Shown: positions 1 to 8,572, numbered from the stretch's first letter. The stretch is 17,478 nucleotides of DNA from Promethearchaeia archaeon (GCA_029856445.1 JAHQWY010000038.1:1-17478), one strand, 5' to 3'. Numbers and translations are program-made. The notes: generated by a model not told the origin, from the sequence alone.

Positions 1-1576
1 CTTCTATTAGAAGTGATAAAAATGGTGCAGGATTTTGAGCCCAAATACGTTCTATTATTTGGTTTCCTTTAATTTTAATATCTATGAAATGATTAACCTG
101 TTTTTTATAAGCTTCAAATAACTCATCAAAACTTTCAAATCTAGTGGGATCTCCTGTTTTTAACCCAATAGTTTTTTTAGTTAATGGATCAAAACCGTTA
201 TGTAATGTTATTTCAAGAATTTTTACTAAATTAAAATATCCAGTAAGAATGTAAGCTTCCTTTCCAAAAGCACCTGATTCAACACAACCACTTGCCCCAC
301 TATTATAGGCATCAATTTTTGATTTATTTTGACGAGTTAATTCTTGGATAATCGCATCAGTGTTAAAAACAGAAGGTTGACCAAATCCTGTTTTTATTAT
401 ATTAATTGCTCGTTTTAAGAATTCATCAGGAGTTTTTCTACTGATCTGAACATTGCTACTAGGTTGTAAGATCCGCATTTCCTCAATTACATCTAAAAGG
501 ATATATGAGAGGTCATTTACTCCGTCAGATCCATCTTCTTTTAGGCCACCAATATTGATATTGCAAAAATCAGTATAAGTATTACTTTCTTCAGCTGTAA
601 CTCCTACTTTTGGAGGTGCAGGCTGATTATTAAATTTAACCCAAAATGCTTGTAGGAGCTCTATTGCTTTTTCTTTTGATAATACACCTTCAGCCAAATC
701 TTTTTTATAAAAAGGAAAAAGATGTTGATCTAAGCGACCTGGATTAAAGGCATCCCAAGTATTAAATTCAGTTATAACGCCTAAATGAATAAACCAGTAA
801 TGTTGTAATGCTTCCCAAAAAGTTTTGGGTGCATTTTCAGGAACATTGGAACATATCTCTGCTATTTTTTTCAATTCTTCTTTTCTTGCAGGATCAGATT
901 CAATTTCTGCTAATTGAATAACCTCTTGAGAATGGCGTTTCGCGTATAGTATTATCGCATCTGCTGCAATATCCATAGCATTAAGCTGTTCTCGTTTGCT
1001 GAATGCTTCGGGATCATTATAAAAATCTAGGTTTTCAATACATTCCTTAATTTCTTTTTTAAAATCTAAAAAACCTTTTCTCCAGATATTTCCTCCTCCA
1101 GCAGTATGTCCGGGTGCTCTTTGTTCCATAAATTCAGTAAAAATCCCTGCATCATAAGAATCCAGCCAATTTTGATCCATCTGAGAGAAAATTTTATCTC
1201 GAATTGACTTGTCTTTCCAATATGGAATAATTAATTCTTTAGTCTTTTTTCTTGTTTCCTCGGATACTTTAAATGATATTTTATCTCGAGTGTTTAAAAT
1301 ATCTAAGTCTTGTAGGCTGTGACAGCACACCTCTGGATATGTTGGTGTTGCTTTTGGTTCTGGACCACGTTCTCCGACAATTAACTCACCTTCATTAATA
1401 CAGATGTTTTTATTCTCAAGAATATATTTGAATGCTTTTGCTCTCGCGACGGGATGGGAATATCTATGTGCAGCACCAGTTTTAAAGAATTCTGTTATTA
1501 ATAGGGCTCGTTCTAAAGAGAGATAAGGGATTGCCTTAAGACTTTGAGTACGTAGTTTTTTTATTCGTTCATTCAT
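1..1576 (-). CDS. hypD: Glycyl-radical enzyme, trans-4-hydroxy-L-proline dehydratase type (3' end outside window)
   Basis: This gene enters from position 1576 and is still open at position 1, giving the first 525 residues of an enzyme that is normally about 790 long. The glycyl-radical C-terminus is therefore outside the window. The ATG follows AGGA at 1581-1584. The active-site motif GASGCVESG places the thiyl cysteine at residue 431 and the general base at Glu433. Phe149, His157 (in APGHT), Asp275 (in NTWDAFNPG), Ser331 and Tyr447 each fall exactly three positions before the residues I recall for Clostridioides difficile HypD (F152, H160, D278, S334, C434, E436, Y450). That register match supports hydroxyproline dehydratase over choline lyase, glycerol dehydratase or isethionate lyase. 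The family removes water from hydroxyproline to give pyrroline-5-carboxylate, which is reduced to proline. It needs a radical-SAM activase, probably beyond the left edge. A close relative acting on another hydroxyproline isomer is possible. Confidence 0.82.
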   Translation of the reverse strand, partial: MNERIKKLRTQSLKAIPYLSLERALLITEFFKTGAAHRYSHPVARAKAFKYILENKNICINEGELIVGERGPEPKATPTYPEVCCHSLQDLDILNTRDKISFKVSEETRKKTKELIIPYWKDKSIRDKIFSQMDQNWLDSYDAGIFTEFMEQRAPGHTAGGGNIWRKGFLDFKKEIKECIENLDFYNDPEAFSKREQLNAMDIAADAIILYAKRHSQEVIQLAEIESDPARKEELKKIAEICSNVPENAPKTFWEALQHYWFIHLGVITEFNTWDAFNPGRLDQHLFPFYKKDLAEGVLSKEKAIELLQAFWVKFNNQPAPPKVGVTAEESNTYTDFCNINIGGLKEDGSDGVNDLSYILLDVIEEMRILQPSSNVQISRKTPDEFLKRAINIIKTGFGQPSVFNTDAIIQELTRQNKSKIDAYNSGASGCVESGAFGKEAYILTGYFNLVKILEITLHNGFDPLTKKTIGLKTGDPTRFESFDELFEAYKKQVNHFIDIKIKGNQIIERIWAQNPAPFLSLLIE

Positions 1577-1687
1577 TTTTTCCTAGAACTCGATATAAAC
1601 AGACCCAATTTTTCTATATTTCTAAAACTAAGCTAGTAATAATATGTTTTTCAATAAATTTATTCTTATAATATTAAATAACCTGAA

Positions 1688-3517
1688 TTATTTAGAACCA
1701 TGAACTTCTGAAGCTGTATATGTAGGTTGCCAATCCAGGCTTTGATGTTCAAAATACTGCTTATACAATTGAGCATATTTTCCACCTTTAGCAAGCAATG
1801 AACTGTGATCACCCTCTTCAATTATCTGTCCATGATCCATCACTATTATTCTATCAGCATTAACAACAGTAGATAGCCTATGTGCGATTATGATAGAGGT
1901 TCGATTGGATAATAAAACATCAAGTGCCTCTTGAATTATTGCTTCTGTATAAGCATCTACGCTAGATGTTGCTTCATCAAGTATCAAAATTTTAGGATTC
2001 GTTAGCAATGCTCGAGCAAAACTTATTAATTGTCTTTGGCCTGCTGAAACTCCTTTTCCTCTTTCTCCTACTTGAGTTTGAAAACCTTCTGGTAAATATT
2101 CGATTAGTTCATCAGCATGTACAGCAGTAACCGCATTCTTTAAATCTTCTTCAGACGCATCTTGCCTTCCATATCGGATATTTTCTTCTATTGTTCCCGA
2201 AAAAAGAAAAACATCTTGCTGAACAATGCCAAGATTCTTTCTGTAGGATCCCAAACTCATATTTCTAATGTCAATTCCATCAATCTTAATTGAACCACCT
2301 TGGAATTCATAATATCTTGCAAGTAATGAAACTAAGGATGTTTTCCCTGAACCAGTATGCCCAACTATCGCAAGTTTTTCTCCTTTTTTTATTTTGAGAT
2401 TCAATCCTTTAAAAACCATCTCATTACTATTATAACTAAAATCGACATTTTCAAATTCAATCTCTCCTTCTACTTTTCCTACATCGATAGCACCAGAATT
2501 TTGGTTTACATTTGGAGTCGCATCAAGAATTTCAAGAATCCGTTCGTATGCAGCCATGCCTGTACTGAATTGAGGAAAAAAGGTAGCAAGCACCATAATA
2601 GGACGGAAAAATGTTGGGAGATAAAGATAAAATATAAAAAGTCTTCCAGGACTTAACAAATCTCTAAAAACAAGCTGACCTCCTATATACATAATGACAA
2701 TAAATGTAAGTGTGGAGACAAATCCAAGGAGTCTTCTCCAAAGATGTGTTATAGCAGTTAATCTAAATCCGGATTTAAAATAATTTTTGTTTGTTTCATC
2801 AAATTGTTCAGAAACCATTGATTCTTGTCCATAACTTTTACAAACATGTATACCTTCAACTAATTCAACCATTGATATATTAACATTATCTAGAGCCTTC
2901 CTATATTTTCTACTTACAGTTCTAGCTAACTTCCTTAGAGAAAACATCATCAATAAGATAAGGGGAACCGTTGCAAGAGCAATGAGAGCCAAAAAAGCGT
3001 TTAACCAGAGAAGGATAGCAAGAGTTAAACCACTTAGAAAAAGATTTCCAATTGTTTCTACTATTAAAAACGTTATATCTCCAAAATCAACAACATCGTT
3101 AGTAACTCTGGTGTTTAATCCCCCTGTTTGATGGTTATCAAAAAAACTCATATCCTGTTCTTGTAATTTATCAAAAATGTCCATTCGGAGACGTTCCGCA
3201 AAAAAAGGAACAAACTTAGCTATCTCTTTATATTGAAGATAAAACATCAACCATATTATTCCATATAATATAATATAAAAGAAAGAAGCACCAAGAATTA
3301 GAAAATAATTTGGATCTATCTTGATAAATTCATCTACAATATATGAAAGTAAGAGGGGATTAAGAATATCTGCTCCTGCTGAAATTATAATGAAAATTGC
3401 TATTCGAATTACGCTTCTTTTAAAAAGAGTAATTCTTTTGATATATCGAAAAAATAATTCCCTATCAGAATAATTTCGTTTTTGATCTTCTCTCATTAAT
3501 CCCGCATAGAGCCCCAT
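1688..3517 (-). CDS. ABC exporter subunit A (catalytic Glu present, altered signature motif)
   Basis: A 609-residue half-transporter with an N-terminal transmembrane domain (about residues 30-320, six hydrophobic segments) and a C-terminal nucleotide-binding domain. Visible motifs are Walker A GHTGSGKTS (386-394), Q-loop around Gln433-434, signature VSAGQ (490-494) instead of LSGGQ, Walker B ILILDE (510-515) with catalytic Glu515, and switch His546. The start lies 6 bases after the stop of the upstream subunit, and the purine-rich GGAGGG at the end of that gene probably serves as its ribosome-binding site, so translation is likely coupled. Having Glu in Walker B but a degenerate signature is the pattern of TM288-like members of heterodimeric multidrug or lipid exporters. 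The substrate cannot be read from the sequence. Confidence 0.93.
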   Translation of the reverse strand: MGLYAGLMREDQKRNYSDRELFFRYIKRITLFKRSVIRIAIFIIISAGADILNPLLLSYIVDEFIKIDPNYFLILGASFFYIILYGIIWLMFYLQYKEIAKFVPFFAERLRMDIFDKLQEQDMSFFDNHQTGGLNTRVTNDVVDFGDITFLIVETIGNLFLSGLTLAILLWLNAFLALIALATVPLILLMMFSLRKLARTVSRKYRKALDNVNISMVELVEGIHVCKSYGQESMVSEQFDETNKNYFKSGFRLTAITHLWRRLLGFVSTLTFIVIMYIGGQLVFRDLLSPGRLFIFYLYLPTFFRPIMVLATFFPQFSTGMAAYERILEILDATPNVNQNSGAIDVGKVEGEIEFENVDFSYNSNEMVFKGLNLKIKKGEKLAIVGHTGSGKTSLVSLLARYYEFQGGSIKIDGIDIRNMSLGSYRKNLGIVQQDVFLFSGTIEENIRYGRQDASEEDLKNAVTAVHADELIEYLPEGFQTQVGERGKGVSAGQRQLISFARALLTNPKILILDEATSSVDAYTEAIIQEALDVLLSNRTSIIIAHRLSTVVNADRIIVMDHGQIIEEGDHSSLLAKGGKYAQLYKQYFEHQSLDWQPTYTASEVHGSK

Positions 3518-3523
3518 TTTTAC

Positions 3524-5317
3524 TCATCTCCCTCCTCTTTTAGCAATTATATGTGATTGAGTGATTCTTTTACCAAAGATTCGTCTATAGTCCTCTGAAC
3601 TTTGGAACAATTCATTATGCTTACCTTCTGCCACAATTTTTCCATGTTTAAGTAGGATTATCTTATCTGAAGTTCTTATCGTGTGCAAACGGTGAGTAAT
3701 AATTATCGTGGTCCTGTCTCTTAAAATATTTTCCATAGCACGCCCTATTTTCTCTTCTGTTTCACTATCAACTGCGGAAACAGAGTCATCAAAAATAAGA
3801 ATTTTGGGGTTTGTTAAGAATGCTCGCGCTATAGCAATACGTTGTTTTTCTCCTCCGGAGAGTCTTATTCCTCTCTCACCCACAATAGAGTCATATCCTT
3901 TAGGACGTTCTTTAACAAAATCATCAACCTGAGCTAATTCTGCGGCTTTAAGAATTTCTTCCTCTGTGGCATCAGGTTTGCCAAATTTAATATTTTCTTT
4001 AATAGATCTTGGATATAGATAGACTTCTTGTTCAATATAACCAATATGCTTTCTTAAGGCTTCAAGAGGGTAATTTTTAATATCTACCCCATCCAAAAGG
4101 ATAGAACCTTCTTGTGGCTCATAAAGAGATAAAATTAATTTTGCTAAAGTTGACTTCCCACATCCAGTAGGACCAACAAGAGCAACCCTTTGAAATGGTT
4201 CAATACTAAAGGTTATATTACTTAGGGTAGGTCGAGGATTTTTTATTTCGTTATCATGAGTAAATGAAACGTTCTTGAATTCAATTTTCCCTTTGAACTT
4301 TTCTGGCCATTTTAGAGTCGTATCTTTGTCAGTCTCAATTTCTCCTTTAGAAAGTGAAGTGTATAATCGCGAAGCAGCAGCAAATCCATTCATCATATCA
4401 TTGGTAGACCAATGAATCATTCTTGTAGGTTCGATAAGTGCTATAAAGAGGATGTTGATAGCAACTAGATCACCCACCGTTAATGTATTTTGATAGACAA
4501 AAAAACAACATATTAAAAGCGTGCATCCTATCAATAGATAAAGGATTAGTAGTGCATAATATCTTGCTTGGACTAAATTTATCCCAATCATATTATTCTT
4601 GTAATCAATTACAGATCGACTAAATTTTTTTCTTTCTAACTTTTCAGCATTAAAAGCTCTTACTACAGGTGCACCACTTATTGAGTCTTGTAACACTACG
4701 GCTAAATTTGAATACTTTTTCATTCGATTAGCAACAAAAGGAGAAAGACTTTTTCGATAATATAAAATAAAATAAAAGTATAAAACTATGAAAGGCAAAC
4801 TAAATAAAGCTAAACGATAATCCAAAATTTCGATTAATAAGTATAAAGTTATGAATATTTGGATAAAAGGATAAATAAAAAAACTCCCATGGGCGATCAT
4901 TGTATTAATTACTCGGACATCATTCGTAGCAAATGCAAGTAAATCCCCTGTTCGAATACTATCATGAAAACTTAGAGTTTTTAATTGGATTGTGTCAAAA
5001 AATTCTTGTCTCATATTTTTTTCAATTTTCAAGCCAAGAAAGTGCCCCAGCATCATTACCAAATAATCAGATAAATTATAGGCAAAAGATACAGAAAGCC
5101 CGATAACAAGTAATATCAGTAAATTGCCTAAATCTCGAGTTATTAAGACATTGTCAATAATACTACCGATTATTATTGGCATTATAGTAACACCTAAACT
5201 TACCACAAAAATTCCCATAATAACTAACATTACAAGGTATTTGTGTCTAAAGAGGTGTTTTAGAAGCCACTTTCTATATGCCCTATTTCTTACCTTTCCT
5301 AACTTCACTGTAGCCAA
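3524..5317 (-). CDS. ABC exporter subunit B (degenerate Walker B, canonical signature)
   Basis: A 597-residue half-transporter with a membrane domain (about residues 25-310) followed by an ATPase domain. Walker A is GPTGCGKST (382-390), Q-loop Gln430, signature LSGGE (486-490), Walker B ILIFDD (506-511) and switch His542. The residue at the catalytic-glutamate position is Asp511. This substitution, with an intact signature, complements subunit A: the pair should form one hydrolytic site (A Walker motifs plus B signature) and one degenerate site, as described for TM287/288 and BmrCD-type exporters. The start chosen is TTG at 5317; an in-frame TGA lies just upstream and no ATG is available nearby. 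GTG three codons later is an alternative. No good Shine-Dalgarno is visible. First gene of the transporter pair. Confidence 0.92.
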   Translation of the reverse strand: MATVKLGKVRNRAYRKWLLKHLFRHKYLVMLVIMGIFVVSLGVTIMPIIIGSIIDNVLITRDLGNLLILLVIGLSVSFAYNLSDYLVMMLGHFLGLKIEKNMRQEFFDTIQLKTLSFHDSIRTGDLLAFATNDVRVINTMIAHGSFFIYPFIQIFITLYLLIEILDYRLALFSLPFIVLYFYFILYYRKSLSPFVANRMKKYSNLAVVLQDSISGAPVVRAFNAEKLERKKFSRSVIDYKNNMIGINLVQARYYALLILYLLIGCTLLICCFFVYQNTLTVGDLVAINILFIALIEPTRMIHWSTNDMMNGFAAASRLYTSLSKGEIETDKDTTLKWPEKFKGKIEFKNVSFTHDNEIKNPRPTLSNITFSIEPFQRVALVGPTGCGKSTLAKLILSLYEPQEGSILLDGVDIKNYPLEALRKHIGYIEQEVYLYPRSIKENIKFGKPDATEEEILKAAELAQVDDFVKERPKGYDSIVGERGIRLSGGEKQRIAIARAFLTNPKILIFDDSVSAVDSETEEKIGRAMENILRDRTTIIITHRLHTIRTSDKIILLKHGKIVAEGKHNELFQSSEDYRRIFGKRITQSHIIAKRGGR

Positions 5318-5337
5318 ATGATTATAATCTTTTCATA

Positions 5338-5368
5338 TGAAGTAATAATTTATTGTTATAATACTTCA
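5338..5368 (-). promoter_or_regulatory. Inverted repeat in the ABC exporter promoter region
   Basis: TGAAGTA at 5338-5344 is the exact reverse complement of TACTTCA at 5362-5368, with 17 bases between. The dyad sits about 20-50 bases upstream of the exporter start, where an archaeal core promoter would lie. It could be an operator for the winged-helix regulator encoded just upstream; this is inference from position only. Confidence 0.3.
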
Positions 5369-5441
5369 AAGTTTTAGTATATTTTTAAAAACGTAGTTGA
5401 TCTATTTAAAACCTTAAATGATCTCATGGTTCATACTTTCT

Positions 5442-6110
5442 TTAGTTAAGTTTAAGAGATATTTTTACCAACCGTTTTTCTACATCTATTTTCTCAACAT
5501 TGCAGAATGCTTTCGGAAACTGCCTTGAAACTATTTTCTCAAGAACGCCTGAAGCAATATAATAATGAACATCAAAATGCTCAGATTTCTCAAATAACTC
5601 TATATCTCTTATTGTATATAATGCCTCTTCACCCATCAGTTTGGTTGTTATTTTAGGTTTTTGTTCGTGAATAAAGTTAAGAATAGAGATATGGTCTCCT
5701 ATATATTCAAGAAATTTATCATTATTACTACTATCTTTTGGCAATACAGCATCAGAAATGGTTGAGCCGTAAGGAAACTTCATAAATTCAGCTATTATAT
5801 TACCATATTTCTTAAATTTTTCCTTTTCTATAATATCTTCTTTTAATCCTTTTAATAATCCAGAATAAAAAGAAAGTGTAATAACTTTAGGTATTAAACC
5901 TCTTTGTACATTGTAATAGAGAGTATATGCTCCAATTTGCTTGGTTGATACCTTTTTCTTTGCTTCAAGAATAGCAACATATTTGCTAGCGGTAATCCTA
6001 GATGTATTAATACCCTTGGCAATATCAGTAATCGTAACACCGGAAGGATTAATTAAAAGAAAGTTAAGAATTTCCTTTGAAAAATCTCGTTTTTCTCCAT
6101 TTTTAATCAT
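5442..6110 (-). CDS. Winged-helix transcriptional regulator with unassigned C-terminal domain
   Basis: A 222-residue protein. Residues about 10-65 read as a winged helix-turn-helix: SKEILNFLLI, then TITDIAKGINTSRITASKYV as the helix-turn-helix, then a basic wing ending GAYTLYYN. The remaining 150 residues, with segments such as GLIPKVITLSFYSGLL and a closing beta-rich VEKIDVEKRLVKISLKL, look like a ligand-sensing or dimerisation domain that I do not recognise. No Shine-Dalgarno precedes the ATG, but a TATA-like element about 28 bases upstream fits a leaderless archaeal transcript. It lies upstream of, and in the same direction as, the ABC exporter, and divergent from the Fe-S operon, so either could be its target. 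Confidence 0.72.
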   Translation of the reverse strand: MIKNGEKRDFSKEILNFLLINPSGVTITDIAKGINTSRITASKYVAILEAKKKVSTKQIGAYTLYYNVQRGLIPKVITLSFYSGLLKGLKEDIIEKEKFKKYGNIIAEFMKFPYGSTISDAVLPKDSSNNDKFLEYIGDHISILNFIHEQKPKITTKLMGEEALYTIRDIELFEKSEHFDVHYYIASGVLEKIVSRQFPKAFCNVEKIDVEKRLVKISLKLN

Positions 6111-6130
6111 TAAATTAAGATTAGAAGGTC

Positions 6131-6145
6131 TTTTATTTAAACTTT
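6131..6145 (-). promoter_or_regulatory. TATA-like promoter of the winged-helix regulator gene
   Basis: On the minus strand this reads AAAGTTTAAATAAAA, centred about 28 bases upstream of the ATG at 6110. That spacing matches an archaeal TATA box for a leaderless transcript. Not experimentally supported. Confidence 0.35.
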
Positions 6146-6213
6146 ACACTAATGATAAGCACTGAGAATTATCTTTAAATAATAGTTAATCATAATAATA
6201 TCAAAAAAAATAA

Positions 6214-6222
6214 CTTTTAAAG
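6214..6222 (+). promoter_or_regulatory. TATA-like promoter of the Fe-S operon
   Basis: CTTTTAAAG in the divergent intergenic region 6111-6264, about 47 bases upstream of the ATG at 6265. It would give a leader of roughly 20 bases containing the AGGAT at 6248-6252 as a distant ribosome-binding site. This is the only clear gap in which a promoter for the 6.2-11 kb gene run could sit. Confidence 0.3.
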
Positions 6223-6264
6223 AATATGTAAATAGGAAAAATAAAAAAGGATAGAAAAGAAAAA

Positions 6265-7359
6265 ATGATTGTAAATGAAGAACATAGAGCAGATTTGATA
6301 AAAATAGCTAAAGAATATAAATTTTCCGCACAATCTTATCCAGCAGATGAAAATGGGGAGCCAAAAGAAGCATATCTTGAATATTTAAGCTTAATGTGGG
6401 ATCCTGAACTCGTAAAAATAGTGTTAGAACTTCCTATTGTGCCTAAATTATTAGATATTAAAAAAATAGCAAAAATCTTGAACATTGACATAACTAAATT
6501 AAGCTCAAAGTTAGAAGAACCAGTAAAAAGAGGATTTATAGTTAAAATGGGAAATTTTTATGCTCGACCCTCTCCTTTACAGATCCATGATGCACCATTT
6601 ATTTTTCAAGAGAATCTGGATCGGGAAGATATTGTGGAATTTGCTAATTTAAGTAGAGATTATTTTGATGGTGGTTATTATAGAACCTGGGAGACAAGAA
6701 GATCTGGGACTCCTCGAACCAGAGTTCTAACAGTACAAGAAAAAATAGATACTAGTCATGAAATTGTTCCTATAGAAGCTGTTTATGAACTAATTGATAG
6801 TCAAACTGAAATTGCTCTTCTTCCTTGTCCTTGTCGTTCGAGAAGGGAAATTGAGGGAAATAGAAAATGTAAAGGGAAATATCCAATTAATAATTGTATG
6901 CTTTTCGGAATGGCTGCCAAGATATCGATAGAGAGCGGAGACTCAGCAATAAAAGCCATTACGAAGGAGGAAGCAAAAAAAATTACGATTGAGGCTAACG
7001 AACTCGGGCTCGTTCATATGACAGACAATACTTCTACTAACGCTCATATTCTTTGTCAATGCTGTGAGTGTTGTTGTGGAAATTTAGCTGGATTGACAAG
7101 GTTAGATAATCCTAGAGCGATAGGAAGAGCCAATTATATTTCTAGTATTGATGAGGAGTTATGTGTTGCCTGTGGGACGTGTATTGAGAGATGTAAATTC
7201 GATGCCATTACTGTTGATGATTTTGCACATGTTAATTCAGATAAGTGTGTGGGATGTGGATTGTGCGCTGTAACTTGCCCCGAAGACGCAATTACTATGA
7301 AGAGATTTGAAAGAGAAAAAATTCCGCTAGGGAGGGGAATGATGCGTTCAGAATCTTAA
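6265..7359 (+). CDS. Winged-helix / multi-cysteine / 2x[4Fe-4S] ferredoxin-domain protein (copy 1)
   Basis: A 364-residue protein with three visible parts. Residues about 45-105 (VKIVLELPIVPKLLDIKKIA, then two more helices and a hairpin) read like a winged-helix domain. Residues 185-271 hold a cysteine region: CPCRSRRE (Cys188, Cys190), Cys202, Cys211, then CQCCECCC at 264-271. The C-terminus carries two classical [4Fe-4S] motifs, Cys300/303/306/310 and Cys328/331/334/338 followed by Pro. It is a clear paralogue of the protein at 12925-14052, with the same order of parts. The architecture suggests a cytosolic electron-transfer or redox-sensing protein; I do not know a characterised member. 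First gene of the plus-strand run with two QueG-like proteins and a sulfatase, suggesting it feeds electrons to, or controls, those enzymes. Confidence 0.85.
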   Translation: MIVNEEHRADLIKIAKEYKFSAQSYPADENGEPKEAYLEYLSLMWDPELVKIVLELPIVPKLLDIKKIAKILNIDITKLSSKLEEPVKRGFIVKMGNFYARPSPLQIHDAPFIFQENLDREDIVEFANLSRDYFDGGYYRTWETRRSGTPRTRVLTVQEKIDTSHEIVPIEAVYELIDSQTEIALLPCPCRSRREIEGNRKCKGKYPINNCMLFGMAAKISIESGDSAIKAITKEEAKKITIEANELGLVHMTDNTSTNAHILCQCCECCCGNLAGLTRLDNPRAIGRANYISSIDEELCVACGTCIERCKFDAITVDDFAHVNSDKCVGCGLCAVTCPEDAITMKRFEREKIPLGRGMMRSES

Positions 7360-7429
7360 CTAAAAAATAATAAAATTAAAAAAAATAGAAAACCAATAAA
7401 ACAAAAAACAAAACTTAAGGTGATTATTT

Positions 7430-8530
7430 ATTACATTAGAAAAAGATATAGAAGGAATGTTGCTTGAGGGTGGAGCAAAAAAAGTTGGTTTTGCAACACT
7501 TGATACCATGAAGTCAGATATACCAGGAACTGACCTTACCTATCTACTTCCTGAGGCGCAATCTGCAGTAGGATTTTTCATACCTTTTGATAAAGATATG
7601 ATCATGAAATATTTAGGAAAAGAAGACCCAACTATTCGTGGAATTCATGAACAAGAAAATTTTGAGATTCACCGAAAAATTTGGAAAGCATCTCAACGCG
7701 TTAAGCATTGGTTGATTGAACAAGGCTATAAAGCTATATCTGTAATTCCCAATAACCATTATCGAACTGACGTTCCAGGATGGCAAACGTCTTTACCCCC
7801 CGAACTTTCACTGAGGTATCTGGCTGTTCGATCTGGAATTGCATCATTTGGATATTCTGGAAATGTCGGCACGAAAGAATATGGAACAGCTATTATTCTT
7901 GGAGGTATAATTACGGATGCAAAACTCAAACCAACGGACAGGATACCTGAATCAGAAGGTTTTTGTGATAAGTGTATGATTTGTACTAAAGTGTGTGCTT
8001 TTGGAATGTTCAGCGAAGATGAAGAAACAACCGTGACAATCGGGGGTGAAACATTTATTTACTCTAAAAGGGGACCTATCATGCGATGTGCTGTTACTTG
8101 TGGTGGAGCTAATGGATTGCATAGATCAGGTAAATTCTCTACTTGGTCACCGGGACGATATGAATACCCTGAAAACCAAATAGAACTTATGCGTGTGTGT
8201 CAGATTGCCATGACAAGCCAGAGGAAACGAAAACCTTACAAAGATAGTTCGATGGGATATCAACCTGCTTCCTTTAATGGAAAATACAACACGCAGTTGA
8301 CCTGCGGAAACTGCAATTACATTTGTGCTGGAGATGTAAAAGAAACTGCCCTAAGATACAAGACTCTAGTCAATTCAGGATGCGTTATTCAAAGAGAAGA
8401 CGGCTCTCTTGAAGTGTATCCTCCAGACAAAGCAAAAGAAGTGTTTGAATCGATGCCTATCGAGCATCAAAAATTTTATACTAGTGATTATAAGAACAAA
8501 ATTCGAAAAACACAACTCGAAAAGGTATAA
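7430..8530 (+). CDS. QueG / reductive-dehalogenase-like Fe-S oxidoreductase (long form)
   Basis: A 366-residue protein if translation begins at ATT 7430; the first ATG is at 7457 (357 residues). I prefer 7430 because GGTG at 7419-7422 lies seven bases before it, the extra residues TLEKDIEGMLLEGGAKKVG fit the helix that opens this fold, and nothing usable precedes ATG 7457 except a GAAGGA touching it. Numbered from 7457, the segment SLRYLAVRSGIASFGYSGNV (118-137) matches the conserved Ala-Gly-Leu-Gly-x-x-Gly region of epoxyqueuosine reductase and corrinoid reductive dehalogenases. Fe-S motifs are Cys170/173/176/180 (no proline after the last) and Cys283/286/290 with Cys309. There is no Tat signal or membrane anchor, so it is not a respiratory dehalogenase. 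A cobalamin-dependent cytosolic reduction is plausible; the substrate is unknown. Confidence 0.78.
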   Translation: MTLEKDIEGMLLEGGAKKVGFATLDTMKSDIPGTDLTYLLPEAQSAVGFFIPFDKDMIMKYLGKEDPTIRGIHEQENFEIHRKIWKASQRVKHWLIEQGYKAISVIPNNHYRTDVPGWQTSLPPELSLRYLAVRSGIASFGYSGNVGTKEYGTAIILGGIITDAKLKPTDRIPESEGFCDKCMICTKVCAFGMFSEDEETTVTIGGETFIYSKRGPIMRCAVTCGGANGLHRSGKFSTWSPGRYEYPENQIELMRVCQIAMTSQRKRKPYKDSSMGYQPASFNGKYNTQLTCGNCNYICAGDVKETALRYKTLVNSGCVIQREDGSLEVYPPDKAKEVFESMPIEHQKFYTSDYKNKIRKTQLEKV

Positions 8531-8572
8531 ACCACGAATACATAGCATTCAACCCATCATAAATGTCATAGT

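Noticed and set aside
1593..1599. TTTATAT on the minus strand as the promoter of the hypD-like gene
   Set aside because: It lies only about 17-23 bases before the ATG, which would leave no room for the AGGA ribosome-binding site in the transcript; the real promoter is probably further up in 1600-1687.
3517..3527. ATG overlapping the end of exporter subunit B, close to its GGAGGG site, as the start of subunit A
   Set aside because: That ATG is in a different frame and terminates early; the in-frame ATG at 3517 gives the full transporter.
7430..8530. Calling the long QueG-like protein a respiratory reductive dehalogenase (RdhA)
   Set aside because: It has no Tat signal, no membrane-anchor gene beside it, and is shorter than typical RdhA. 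Only the shared fold and Fe-S arrangement are supported.
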